From assembly GCA_963663265.2 (NCBI GenBank), contig CAXXXM010000001.1, positions 248,001 to 312,000 on the forward strand: DNA of 64,000 nucleotides, given 5' to 3'. The notes beneath the pieces were generated by a model, which had not been told where the DNA came from, ran no database searches, and saw only the letters and a list, made by a program, of their open reading frames with translations. The stretch comes from JAEXOD01 sp963663265. Its GTDB lineage: Bacteria > Bacteroidota > Ignavibacteria > Ignavibacteriales > Melioribacteraceae. The position numbers were made by a program, and so were the translations under genes. This document shows, one piece after another, positions 1 to 9,859 of this stretch. How positions within the stretch are numbered: the first letter of the stretch is position 1; every line of letters begins with the position of its first letter.

Positions 1-2330
1 CTGAAGGATTACGCTCAAACTCATTACGTTCGAGTAAAGTAACAATTTCAAAATCATTAGACTATTATTCTTTAGGTATTACGTTAATTGTTGCTTGGAT
101 GGGAAGAGAGAAATTTGATAAAATGCTTGCTGATATTGCTGGTGATGATAATAGAGAAGATTTGTTAGCAACATGGAATGATGTTAAAGAAATGGGCAAA
201 ATTCCTTTACCCGATGATATGCCGGATGAAGTTAAAACATTAATTAAAGGTTTAACAGTAATTAACGAAGAAAAACGTTGGAGCCATGATGAATGTACAA
301 GATGGTTGAATGGTGAAGATGTTCCTGTATATAAAGATGTATTAATTTCTGATTATAAGCCATTTGCTTTTGACGATGATAAAGTTGCAAGAACTCCTGA
401 AGAATTTGCTCAATTTATGCAAGAAGATGACGTTCTTGCTGAAAAGTATTTGTTTAGAGGTAAAATAACTGAGTGGTTAAAAGATGCAAAAAACAACAAA
501 CTTGCCGTATTAGTTGAAGATTTATATGAATCTGAATTTAAAAAGAATAAAAAAGCTGCGGTTCAAGCTGCAATATATTTATTAAATCCCAAGTTACCTT
601 ATATTGCTGAAGATGGAACTAAGTGTAATTCAATTACTGAGTTGGCAGCTGTTGTTGAAAATGATAGAGATGAATATGCCAAAAAGTTAAAATCGAAAGA
701 TGATACAATGTATTTATTCATTGAAAGTCGAGGAGAGAAAGAATTAGCAGATTATTTACGCGGCTTCTTTAAAAAATATAAAGATGATGATCAATTAGCC
801 ATTACTTATGTAATTTATGCCCTTGACCCAACTAAACCATTTTTATTCCAACACAAAAAGGATAAAAATGGGAACACATATACTTTAGTTGAACGAGAAA
901 AAATTAAAAAGTTTGCTCCTCTTATGTTTTATCATCCTGAAGAAAGCAAAAACTATGTAATGAGTGAACAATTAGAAGCATGGTTAAGCTTTGGTGATGA
1001 TCAAAATACATATGACTGGGTAAAATATTTACGCGAAGAAATTGGTAAAAAAAATAGGGATTCAATGCTATTTGCCATTGCAGTAGCTTGTGATCCTAAT
1101 ATGTTATACTCAGCTCCAGATGGTACAACATGCTACACAAAAGAAGAATTTGCTTCGGCAATTATGAAAAACTTTGATAAGTATGTTAATATTTTAACAA
1201 ATGAGAATTCAAACTTCCATATGTGGGCACTTGTAAAGAGATGGGATTGGGAATTAAATTTTACTAAATTCTGTTTTGCTCCAAAAAATCACAAAAATAA
1301 ATTATTCCCATACAATAATAAAATAGCTCTGATGAAAGTTATTAAAGCGTTGGGGAATAAAATACCTTATGTAATTGAAGGAAAAACCTTTAATGAACCT
1401 AATGAGTTATTAGACGCAGATTCTTCTGTTAAAAACTTTGTTAAAAAAGAGTTAAAAGATTTAGGTTCAAAAACGCATGCTTGGTTAAGTGTCTTCTTCC
1501 ATGAAGATCCTTTTGTTAAGTTTAATAAAAAAGGAGATTATGAAGAAAAACTAAAAGACTATATGGACTTTATTGAAAAATTAAGCCCTGATAATGAACT
1601 TACAAAACGATTTAATAAAGCAGTTAACTCTTTGCCTAAAAAAATTGAAAAGGAAAAAAGTGCAGATACTCGGTTCCAAATAGGAAGAGCAATTGCAATA
1701 ATAATTCCAATGATAGCAGGAATTTTATTGTTCAGATATGTTTATCCTGATGGTGGAACCACAAATTTACCAGGTGCATTTTGGGATCTTCCACAATGGT
1801 ATTACATAGTATTTGGTATATTGGGAGTGATTCTTGTTTTTTCGGGAGGTGAAGGTGGAATATCAACCGGTTGTATTGGTGGACCAATTGTTGGTGCGAT
1901 AGCCGGTGTAATCTTATACTATATCTTTTATATTGTGTTGTCCAGTTGGTACATAACCGCAGCCTTAATAATTGGTGTTTATGGTTATGCCTTGTATACT
2001 ATGCTTGAAGAGGGAACATATGGTGATAAAAATTTGCGAACACAGTTATACGATATGAGTGATAAATTAACATTTTTATGGGAACCATTAGCTTTTGCAT
2101 TTAGCAATAAAACCATTTTTGAAAGTACTCGTGCTCAAAAATTAGAGACATATCATGATAATAGAAGGTCTGCAAAGATGACAATATTGATATATAGTGC
2201 TATTCCTTCATTTGTGTTTTTTGCAATTTTAGTTCTTTTATTATCGTTTGATAAAAATTATGATGCTGATTTTGAAGCTGTAATGGGCTTCTTTAAGTCT
2301 ATTTATTCTGCTATTGTAAATTTATTTTAA
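1..2330 (+). CDS. Membrane Ser/Thr protein kinase, 5'-truncated by window edge
   Basis: The reading frame is open from base 3 to the left edge, so the gene starts outside the window. The first codons read (P)EG, the end of the kinase APE motif, followed by DYYSLG at 60-77, the conserved Asp and Ser-x-Gly of helix F. A subdomain XI-like stretch (GLTVINEEKRWS) ends the C-lobe near base 310. Then come about five alpha-helical modules of 75-95 residues (roughly 364-1611), several opening with LPYIAEDG-like motifs and closing with ALDP/LNP. About five hydrophobic segments follow from base 1681. The family is Hanks-type kinase; the modules are not a domain I recognise. The catalytic loop lies upstream, so activity cannot be judged here. 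The AAA+ gene begins 16 bases downstream, so the two are probably one operon. Confidence 0.85.
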   Translation, partial: EGLRSNSLRSSKVTISKSLDYYSLGITLIVAWMGREKFDKMLADIAGDDNREDLLATWNDVKEMGKIPLPDDMPDEVKTLIKGLTVINEEKRWSHDECTRWLNGEDVPVYKDVLISDYKPFAFDDDKVARTPEEFAQFMQEDDVLAEKYLFRGKITEWLKDAKNNKLAVLVEDLYESEFKKNKKAAVQAAIYLLNPKLPYIAEDGTKCNSITELAAVVENDRDEYAKKLKSKDDTMYLFIESRGEKELADYLRGFFKKYKDDDQLAITYVIYALDPTKPFLFQHKKDKNGNTYTLVEREKIKKFAPLMFYHPEESKNYVMSEQLEAWLSFGDDQNTYDWVKYLREEIGKKNRDSMLFAIAVACDPNMLYSAPDGTTCYTKEEFASAIMKNFDKYVNILTNENSNFHMWALVKRWDWELNFTKFCFAPKNHKNKLFPYNNKIALMKVIKALGNKIPYVIEGKTFNEPNELLDADSSVKNFVKKELKDLGSKTHAWLSVFFHEDPFVKFNKKGDYEEKLKDYMDFIEKLSPDNELTKRFNKAVNSLPKKIEKEKSADTRFQIGRAIAIIIPMIAGILLFRYVYPDGGTTNLPGAFWDLPQWYYIVFGILGVILVFSGGEGGISTGCIGGPIVGAIAGVILYYIFYIVLSSWYITAALIIGVYGYALYTMLEEGTYGDKNLRTQLYDMSDKLTFLWEPLAFAFSNKTIFESTRAQKLETYHDNRRSAKMTILIYSAIPSFVFFAILVLLLSFDKNYDADFEAVMGFFKSIYSAIVNLF
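364..1611 (+). repeat. Five tandem ~80-90 residue modules inside the kinase protein
   Basis: Five successive segments share a pattern. Each opens with a hydrophobic-Pro-Tyr/Phe turn (KLPYIAEDG, TKPFLFQ, NMLYSAPDG, KIPYVIEG), continues into a Glu-rich helix (TELAAVV, KEEFASAI, PNELLD), has one or more Trp/Leu-rich helices, and ends with a helix such as AITYVIYALDP or MLFAIAVACDP. Divergence is high, so the units are seen only at protein level. They sit between the kinase lobe and the membrane segments, where a cytosolic sensing or docking role would be logical; this is inference. Confidence 0.55.
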
Positions 2331-2346
2331 TTAGGGGAAGTTGATA

Positions 2347-5300
2347 ATGCCGTTAAATTGTGATAATTGTGGAACCGCAAATAGAGATATTGCAAAGTTT
2401 TGTAAAAAATGTGGTGAAAAAATTCTCTCAAGTTCAGCAAGTGATTTAGAACAACTTGTTGGGTTGAGTGATATTAAGAATGAAATCAAATCGTTAATTA
2501 GTATAACAAGTGCACTTAAAAATAGAGGTACCGGACACAAAATCAATATGCATACTTTGATTATTGGTAATACCGGTACCGGTAAAAGTACAATTGCAAC
2601 TGTTTTACAAGATTTGTTTTTTAGAAACGGCATTATCACTAAACCCAAAGCAGAAGTAATTGATGCAGTTGATTATGCTGAATACACAAAGGATTTTCAG
2701 AATAATATTCAAAAAGTCAAAGGTGGAATTTTATTTATTGATAATGCTCAAAAATTAGTTCCATCGGGCTTCGCTTCTGATATTCATCAATTGGATAAAT
2801 TATTTTCCGAGATGGATAAGTTTGGAACTGATCCAATTGTTATGCTTGCAGGATTACCGGAGGGTTTTGAAGAATTTATAGAAAAAAACCCCTCTGTAAG
2901 AAATCGTTTTGAATATAAATTTAAACTTCCTGAATTTACTGCAACTGAATTATTTCAAATTTGCTTGAAACGCTTAGCAAATTATAATCTTAACCTTAAT
3001 GAAGAAGCGGAAAAAAGATTAAAGCAATTATTTAAACAAGCTTTTAAAACTAAAGATAATTCTTTCGGTAATGCACATTTTGCTGTTGCTGTTGCTGAAG
3101 ATATGTTCAAGACATATCTTACAAGAGTATCAAAAACAGGAATAGATGACAATATAATTACTAAAGAGGAAATTAAAGGAAACATTCCGGAAGAAAAAAG
3201 CATTGAACAAATAATCCATGAGATGGATGAGTTTGTAGGTATGGATTCTGTTAAAGCTGCTGTTAAAGAGATTGCTCAGCAGGTAGCAATGCAACAAGAA
3301 AGAGAAAAACGGGGACTTGGTAAAGAAGAAAAAATGGGTATCCATATAATTCTTACAGGTAATCCGGGTACAGGAAAAACTACTATTGCTCGTAAATTGG
3401 GAGAAATTTTAAGCTCCGTTGAATATTTGGATAGTGGGCATGTTGTTGAAGTTGACAGAAGTAAATTAGTTGCTCAATTTCAAGGTAAAACTCCTATACT
3501 TACAAATGATGCTGTCGATAAGGCAATGGGGGGAATATTATTTGTTGATGAAGCTTATACATTAGCTCCGCATTCCGATACGGGTGATAAAGATAAATAT
3601 GGGACAGAAGCAGTTGAAACTTTAATGAAACGTATGGAAGATGACCGTGGAAAATTTGTTTTGATTGCTGCCGGTTACAAAAAAGAAATGGATAGATTTT
3701 TAAGTGTTAACTCCGGACTAAAAAGTAGATTTAACAAATACTTACATATTGAAGACTATAAACCGGATGAGTTATTTAAAATTTACTTGGGATTTTTCAA
3801 AAAAAGAAAATATAGTTTAACACAAGAAGCAATTGAATTGGCACAAAAAGCTATTGAAGAACTTTATGAAGCTCGCGATAAGGATTTTGGTAATGGTAGA
3901 GAGATGCGAAAATTGTTTGAAACAACAATGTCAAAGCAATCTGAAAGATTAAGTAAATTACCTATTGACTTACAAGATAATCAAGTTCTAACTACAATTA
4001 CTCCTGAAGATATTCCTTATGAAGCTCCAAAAGAAGCAGATTTATCTGAAGTACTTGGAAAATTAAACGATTTGACAGGTATGAATAATATTAAAGAAGA
4101 GATTAAAAATTTAGTTAATTTCTTAAATATTGAAAAGAAACGCAAAGAAAAAGGAGGGGCTGGTACTGCACTCAATATTCACTTTGTATTTACAGGGAAT
4201 CCGGGAACAGGCAAAACTACTGTTGCAAGAATTTTAGGGGATGTGTTTAAAAAGTTAGGACTATTAGCAAAAGGTCATGTTGTTGAAGCTGATAGGTCAA
4301 AACTTGTGGGAACTACTGTTGGTTCTACTTCACCTAAAACTAACGATATAATTGATAGTGCAATGGGTGGTATTCTGTTTATTGATGAAGCTTATACACT
4401 TTCGCCAACCGGAGGTGGTGCGGATTATGGAAAAGAGGCTATTGATACTTTGCTGAAGAGATTGGAGGATGATAGGGGCAAATTTATTTGTGTTGTAGCG
4501 GGATATTCAAATGAGATGAGAAAGTTTATGGATGCAAATCCGGGCTTAAAGAGTAGGTTTACAAAAAACATTCATTTTGATGATTATTCTGCCGAAGAAT
4601 TAATGAAAATCTTCCAGAGTATGGTGGATAAGAAAAATCTAAAATTAGATTCTGAAGCTGATGAAAATCTTCTTAAATTTTTCAAAAATATTTATATCTC
4701 GCGTGATAAAAACTTTGGAAATGCAAGAGAGGTAAGAAATATTTTTGAAATGTCATTACAAAGACAAGGGAGTAGGCTTTCTTCATTAGTTACCGATCCT
4801 AATTTTAATGATGAAATGATGGATTATTTAACAAGAGAAGATATAGAAGGCAATATTGGAAAAGTAAAGAGCCTTGATGAAGTATTGGCTGAATTAGATA
4901 AATTTACCGGAATGACTTCTGTAAAAACCGCTGTTAGAGAAATTGCTTTACAAATTAAGATGAAGCAAGAAAGAGTAAACAGGGGATTAGCTGACGCAGA
5001 AAAAATGGGGATGCATTTTGTTTTAACTGGTAATCCGGGAACAGGCAAAACTACAATATCTCGTCAATTAGGTGAAGTATTTAAATCGATTGGATTTTTA
5101 TCAAAAGGACATGTTGTTGAAGTTGATAGAAGTAAACTTGTTGGTTCAGTTGTTGGAAGAACTTTAGAATTGGTTAATGATGCTTGTGAACAAGCAATGG
5201 GTGGAATTTTATTTGTTGACGAAGCTTATACCTTAACCGGAGATCCATCATCAGGAAATGTTGACCCTTATGGAAAAGAAGCAATTGAAACTTTAATGAA

Positions 5301-8300
5301 AAGAATGGAAGATGATAGGGGTAAATTTGTTGTTATTGCTGCCGGCTATCAAAATGAGATGAACAGTTTTTTAAATACAAATCCCGGTATGCGAAGCAGG
5401 TTTGATAAATATCTACATATTGATGATTATACTGCTGAGGAATTATTTGAAATATTTAAGGGACAAATTAAAAAGAAAAAACTCAAAATTACCGATGACG
5501 CTTTAGAGTTGACTAATAAAGCCATAAATAAATTAATTGAAGGGAAAGATAAAAATTTTGCCAATGCAAGAGAAGTTAGAAGAATTGTAGACGAAGCTTG
5601 TTCAAAACAATCCGAAAGAGTATCAAAACTTTCTGATGAGGAAAGAACAGATGAAGTATTAAATACAATAACCGCAGTTGATATTCCTTATGAAGCCCCA
5701 AAAGAAAAATCGCTTGAAGAAGTATTGGGTGAACTTAATAAATTGACCGGAATGAAAGGTATTAAAGATGAGGTTAATAATTTAGTTAATTATCTTAATA
5801 TTGAAAAGCGTAGAATAGAAAGAGGTGAAAAAGGAACAGCATTAAATATTCATTTTGTTTTTACTGGGAACCCGGGGACAGGAAAAACTACTGTTGCAAG
5901 AATTATTGGAGATGTTTTTAAGAATTTGGGCTTGCTTTCAAAAGGACATGTTATTGAAGCAGATAGGTCTAAACTTGTTGGAACAACTGTTGGCTCTACT
6001 TCGCCTAAAACAAATGCTCTTATTGATAATGCAATGGGTGGCATTCTGTTTATCGATGAAGCTTATACACTTTCTCCAGATGATGCAGGAATGGATTATG
6101 GTAAAGAAGCAATTGATACGTTGCTAAAACGTTTAGAAGATGATAGAGGACGTTTTATTTGTGTAGTTGCCGGATATTCTAATGAAATGAGAAAGTTTTT
6201 GGATGCAAATCCTGGTTTGAATAGTAGATTTACTAAAAAAATCCATTTTGAAGATTATACCGCTGAAGAATTATTGCAAATATTTAGAAGTAACGTTGCT
6301 AAAAAGAATCTTAAGTTAGACGCTTTTGCTGAGGAAAATATTCTTAAATTCTTTAAAGATATTTATTTATCAAGAGATAAAAATTTTGGAAATGCAAGAG
6401 AGGTAAGAAATATATTTGAAGTTGCGTTACAGAGACAAGGAACAAGGTTATCCGAAGCGGTTAAAGATCCAAACTTTGATGAAGGAATGATGGATTATTT
6501 AACAATGGAAGATATAGCAGGGAAACAAGAAAATATCAAAACACTTGATCAAATTCTTGCAGACATGGACGAATTTATTGGTATGGATAGCATAAAGAAA
6601 TCTGTTAGAGAAATTGCAATGCAGATTAAAATGCAGCAGGAAAGAGTTGCACGCGGTTTAGCTGAAGCGGAAAAATTTGGTATGCACTTTATCTTAACGG
6701 GTAATCCGGGTACAGGGAAAACAACAATAACAAGAAAACTTGGTGATGTATTTAAGGCAATTGGATTTTTATCTAAAGGACATGTTGTTGAAGTTGACAG
6801 AAGCAAATTGGTTGGTCAAGTTATGGGTAAGACTCCAGCTCTTGTTAATGATGCATGTAATCAAGCTATGGGTGGTATATTATTTGTCGATGAGGCTTAC
6901 ACTTTGGCACCCGATTCAGCCGGTGGTTCAGATCCTTATGGAAAAGAAGCTATTGAAACTTTAATGAAAAGAATGGAAGATGATAGAGGAAAATTTGTTG
7001 TTATTGCCGCCGGTTATAAAAACGAAATTTATAATTTCCTCGATACTAATCCTGGTATGAAAAGTCGTTTTGATAAATATCTTCATATTGATGATTATAC
7101 TGATGAAGAATTATTTAAGATTCTTCTCGGAATGGCTAAAAAGAAAAAATATAAGATTGCTGATGAAGCAATTGAATTGATTAAAAAGAATATCTATAAA
7201 ATTGTTGCAACAAAAGATAAAAATTTTGCAAATGCTCGAGATGCTCGAAAATTATTTGATAGAATTATTGCAATTCATTCGGATAGGGTTTCAAAATTAT
7301 CTGATTCCGAAATAACTGATGAAGCTTTAACTACTATACAAAAAGTTGATATCCCTACTGATGGTGATAAACTGGTTAATATTGATGACATTCTTAAAGA
7401 GTTGAATGAATTAACCGGTATGTCAAACATCAAAAACGAATTGAATAATCTGATTGATTTCCTTTCAGTTGAAAAACAGCGGGAAGAAATGGGAAGCAAA
7501 AAAACTCCGTTGAATCTTCATTTTGTATTTACGGGTAACCCAGGCACGGGTAAAACTACTGTTGCAAGAATAATTGCAAATATATTTAAAGCTTTGGGAC
7601 TTTTACCAACAGGGCAACTTGTAGAGGTTGATAGAAGTGCTTTGGTTGGTCAATGGATGGGACAAACTGAACCAAAAACTAATAAAGTTATTGATAGAGC
7701 TTTGGGTGGATTATTGTTTATTGATGAAGCATATACATTAGCTTCAGGTGGTGGTAATGATTACGGTAAAGAAGCAATTAATATTTTATTGAAAAGAATG
7801 GAAGATGATAGAGGGAAATATATTTGTGTGGTTGCCGGTTACTCAAATCAAATGGATGAATTTCTTGACATGAATCCCGGTTTAGCAAGCAGATTTACAA
7901 AACGGATCCATTTTGATGATTATACTGCTACTGAATTAACACAAATATTTAGAAATATGGTTGCCAAAAAAGGTTTAAGATTAAGCAAAGTTGCTGAATC
8001 CAACATATTGGGATTTTTTGAAAATATTTATATTAATCGAGACCGAAATTTTGGAAATGCACGTGACGTAAGAAATATTTTTGAAGCCGCTTTGCAAAGA
8101 CAAGGTGGTAGACTTGCTCAAATATTTAAGAATGCTGATTTTAATAAAGATGAAATGAATATTCTTAATATGAGTGATATAACAGGTCAAAAAGTTTCTG
8201 AAGAAGAGAACATGCAAGAAAGCTTGATAGAGAAAAATCAACCGGTTCAAACCTTAGATGAAATAATTGCCGAACTTGATAGTTTAGTTGGATTAACAAG

Positions 8301-9048
8301 TATTAAGACAAGAATCAAAGAATTTGCTAAGTTTGTTGAAGTTAGTAAACAACATCCAGTTATGGATTCGCAATCAACCCCAAATTTTAATTTTATGATT
8401 GTTGGAAATCCCGGCTGTGGAACTTCAACAATTTCGAAAATAATTGCTAAAATACTTAGAGCATTACAAGTGATAGAAAAGGGTAATGTAGTTGAAGTTG
8501 ATAAAACAAAATTGTTTGGCGATTATTTCGGAACCGCCAATACAATGACTAACAGTTGTGTTGATTCAGCATTGGGTGGAATTTTATTGATTAATAATGT
8601 GCAAGATATTCAAACTGCCGAAACTATGTTTAACGGCGATGAGTGTATTATGCATCTTTATCGTAGGTTAGTTGAAGAGAAAGGTCGCTTTTTTATCCAT
8701 CTTGCTGGCACTAAAATCGGCATGACTGCCTTTGTTGAAAAAAATCCTGTCGGTTTTACTTCAAGGTTTCATAAGTTGGAAATGGAAGATTATTCAATTA
8801 CTGAATTATTGGAAATTTTTAAGTTGTTTATTGAAAAAGCAGGATTAAAAGTAAACCATGATGTTTTTGAAATTGTAAATGGTGAAATACTAAAAGCAAA
8901 AAATGAAATGGGGGACAAATTTACAAATGCCAAATTTGTAAAAGAGTACGCTGAAAAAATTATTAATAATCAAGCTGCAAGAATAAACTCTTTTGATGTT
9001 TCAGAGGAGCAAAAAGATATAATTATTGTTGAGGATTTAAGCTTATGA
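2347..9048 (+). CDS. Giant zinc-ribbon protein with eight tandem CbxX/SpoVK-type AAA+ domains
   Basis: The protein has 2233 residues. The ATG at 2347 is preferred over TTG at 2341 because the AGGGGA at 2333-2338 then has an 8-base spacer and the product begins MPLNCDNCG, a normal zinc-ribbon start (CxxC...CxxC). Walker A motifs begin near residues 74, 338, 617, 895, 1174, 1452, 1730 and 2020, a period of about 278. Domains 2-7 have intact GNPGTGKTT, a DEAY Walker B and an SRF arginine-finger-like motif. Domain 1 keeps GNTGTGKST but has DN in Walker B. Domain 8 has GNPGCGTST, without the Walker Lys, and NN in Walker B. Domains 2/4/6 (FVDEAYTL, MKRMEDDRGKFV) and 3/5/7 (FIDEAYTL, GKFICVVAGY or GKYICVVAGY) form two alternating subtypes. 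It overlaps the FHA gene by four bases (ATGA). The family is known for remodelling ATPases such as CbbX and EccA; the substrate here is unknown. Confidence 0.93.
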   Translation: MPLNCDNCGTANRDIAKFCKKCGEKILSSSASDLEQLVGLSDIKNEIKSLISITSALKNRGTGHKINMHTLIIGNTGTGKSTIATVLQDLFFRNGIITKPKAEVIDAVDYAEYTKDFQNNIQKVKGGILFIDNAQKLVPSGFASDIHQLDKLFSEMDKFGTDPIVMLAGLPEGFEEFIEKNPSVRNRFEYKFKLPEFTATELFQICLKRLANYNLNLNEEAEKRLKQLFKQAFKTKDNSFGNAHFAVAVAEDMFKTYLTRVSKTGIDDNIITKEEIKGNIPEEKSIEQIIHEMDEFVGMDSVKAAVKEIAQQVAMQQEREKRGLGKEEKMGIHIILTGNPGTGKTTIARKLGEILSSVEYLDSGHVVEVDRSKLVAQFQGKTPILTNDAVDKAMGGILFVDEAYTLAPHSDTGDKDKYGTEAVETLMKRMEDDRGKFVLIAAGYKKEMDRFLSVNSGLKSRFNKYLHIEDYKPDELFKIYLGFFKKRKYSLTQEAIELAQKAIEELYEARDKDFGNGREMRKLFETTMSKQSERLSKLPIDLQDNQVLTTITPEDIPYEAPKEADLSEVLGKLNDLTGMNNIKEEIKNLVNFLNIEKKRKEKGGAGTALNIHFVFTGNPGTGKTTVARILGDVFKKLGLLAKGHVVEADRSKLVGTTVGSTSPKTNDIIDSAMGGILFIDEAYTLSPTGGGADYGKEAIDTLLKRLEDDRGKFICVVAGYSNEMRKFMDANPGLKSRFTKNIHFDDYSAEELMKIFQSMVDKKNLKLDSEADENLLKFFKNIYISRDKNFGNAREVRNIFEMSLQRQGSRLSSLVTDPNFNDEMMDYLTREDIEGNIGKVKSLDEVLAELDKFTGMTSVKTAVREIALQIKMKQERVNRGLADAEKMGMHFVLTGNPGTGKTTISRQLGEVFKSIGFLSKGHVVEVDRSKLVGSVVGRTLELVNDACEQAMGGILFVDEAYTLTGDPSSGNVDPYGKEAIETLMKRMEDDRGKFVVIAAGYQNEMNSFLNTNPGMRSRFDKYLHIDDYTAEELFEIFKGQIKKKKLKITDDALELTNKAINKLIEGKDKNFANAREVRRIVDEACSKQSERVSKLSDEERTDEVLNTITAVDIPYEAPKEKSLEEVLGELNKLTGMKGIKDEVNNLVNYLNIEKRRIERGEKGTALNIHFVFTGNPGTGKTTVARIIGDVFKNLGLLSKGHVIEADRSKLVGTTVGSTSPKTNALIDNAMGGILFIDEAYTLSPDDAGMDYGKEAIDTLLKRLEDDRGRFICVVAGYSNEMRKFLDANPGLNSRFTKKIHFEDYTAEELLQIFRSNVAKKNLKLDAFAEENILKFFKDIYLSRDKNFGNAREVRNIFEVALQRQGTRLSEAVKDPNFDEGMMDYLTMEDIAGKQENIKTLDQILADMDEFIGMDSIKKSVREIAMQIKMQQERVARGLAEAEKFGMHFILTGNPGTGKTTITRKLGDVFKAIGFLSKGHVVEVDRSKLVGQVMGKTPALVNDACNQAMGGILFVDEAYTLAPDSAGGSDPYGKEAIETLMKRMEDDRGKFVVIAAGYKNEIYNFLDTNPGMKSRFDKYLHIDDYTDEELFKILLGMAKKKKYKIADEAIELIKKNIYKIVATKDKNFANARDARKLFDRIIAIHSDRVSKLSDSEITDEALTTIQKVDIPTDGDKLVNIDDILKELNELTGMSNIKNELNNLIDFLSVEKQREEMGSKKTPLNLHFVFTGNPGTGKTTVARIIANIFKALGLLPTGQLVEVDRSALVGQWMGQTEPKTNKVIDRALGGLLFIDEAYTLASGGGNDYGKEAINILLKRMEDDRGKYICVVAGYSNQMDEFLDMNPGLASRFTKRIHFDDYTATELTQIFRNMVAKKGLRLSKVAESNILGFFENIYINRDRNFGNARDVRNIFEAALQRQGGRLAQIFKNADFNKDEMNILNMSDITGQKVSEEENMQESLIEKNQPVQTLDEIIAELDSLVGLTSIKTRIKEFAKFVEVSKQHPVMDSQSTPNFNFMIVGNPGCGTSTISKIIAKILRALQVIEKGNVVEVDKTKLFGDYFGTANTMTNSCVDSALGGILLINNVQDIQTAETMFNGDECIMHLYRRLVEEKGRFFIHLAGTKIGMTAFVEKNPVGFTSRFHKLEMEDYSITELLEIFKLFIEKAGLKVNHDVFEIVNGEILKAKNEMGDKFTNAKFVKEYAEKIINNQAARINSFDVSEEQKDIIIVEDLSL

Positions 9049-9851
9049 TATGTGCATTCTGTAAAAATGATATAGAAAATGATTCTTTTTTTTGCGACCA
9101 ATGCGGAGAAGAAGTTTTAGTATGCGAAAAATGCGGAAAACCTGGAAAGGGAAAACGCTGCACTGAAGATGGGGGAAAAATGATATCTGCAAAAGATAAG
9201 GCACAAATGCAGAGTCAACCCGCTCAACAAGCCGCTTCATTTAACCCACAGACGTTTAATGGGGTGCAGCAGCCGATTAATAATCAAAATCCGATACAAC
9301 AGTCGCCAATTCAAAATCAGCAGCCTGTACAGGCAAATACTCAACAAGCTACTAACCAAATTAACTTTGGTGGACAGCCTGCTATTAATACTAATATGAA
9401 TGCTCGGATGCCTGATAATACTGTTAAATCAAGTTCCCCTACAATATCATCGTTAAATACAAATACACAAACAGATTTATTCACGAGTAATTCGAGTATT
9501 CCTCAGTTAGTTCTTATTAATAAAGCCATTAATGCTAACTTAATAATCAAAAGTGGAGATGTTGTAGGTAGAAGAGCTGGTAATTTTGTAAATATTTTCG
9601 GAAATTTTAACCAAATATCCGGGAAGCATGCACAGTTAGATTATGTGTCCGGATTAGGATGGTTTGTGACCGATTTAGGTTCATCAAATGGAACAAAATA
9701 CAACAATACACCGTTACAACCTAATATTAGACAAGCAATACAAAATAAAGGATATATTGTTTTTGCAAATATTGAGTTTTATGTGCAGATAGCTGAAGCT
9801 CAACAGTCGCAAAATAATGATTTTGATTTAGATAAAACAGTTAGACTTTAG
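9045..9851 (+). CDS. Zinc-ribbon and FHA-domain phosphothreonine-binding protein
   Basis: This is a 268-residue protein in three parts. Residues 1-40 hold a Cys-rich zinc ribbon (C3xxC6, C17xxC20, C27xxC30, C39). Residues about 60-140 are a low-complexity Gln/Asn/Pro linker. Residues about 160-250 are an FHA domain with the landmarks VVGRR, SGKHAQL and SSNGT, which bind phosphothreonine in this family. The chain ends in DKTVRL; DxTVR-type threonines are common kinase and FHA targets, so self-recognition is possible. The start ATG overlaps the AAA+ stop codon, pointing to translational coupling. It probably links the upstream kinase to the AAA+ machine; that partnership is inferred from gene order. 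Confidence 0.92.
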   Translation: MICAFCKNDIENDSFFCDQCGEEVLVCEKCGKPGKGKRCTEDGGKMISAKDKAQMQSQPAQQAASFNPQTFNGVQQPINNQNPIQQSPIQNQQPVQANTQQATNQINFGGQPAINTNMNARMPDNTVKSSSPTISSLNTNTQTDLFTSNSSIPQLVLINKAINANLIIKSGDVVGRRAGNFVNIFGNFNQISGKHAQLDYVSGLGWFVTDLGSSNGTKYNNTPLQPNIRQAIQNKGYIVFANIEFYVQIAEAQQSQNNDFDLDKTVRL

Positions 9852-9859
9852 GTGAGAGT

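Noticed and set aside
2331..8250. Antisense and shifted frames of 60-105 codons within the AAA+ gene
   Set aside because: They recur at equivalent positions of each AAA repeat, as expected for shadows of a repetitive coding sequence.
2347..9048. AAA+ repeats as an assembly artefact or recent tandem amplification
   Set aside because: The units differ at many positions and fall into two alternating subtypes with distinct linkers, so they are old duplications; long reads could still settle this.
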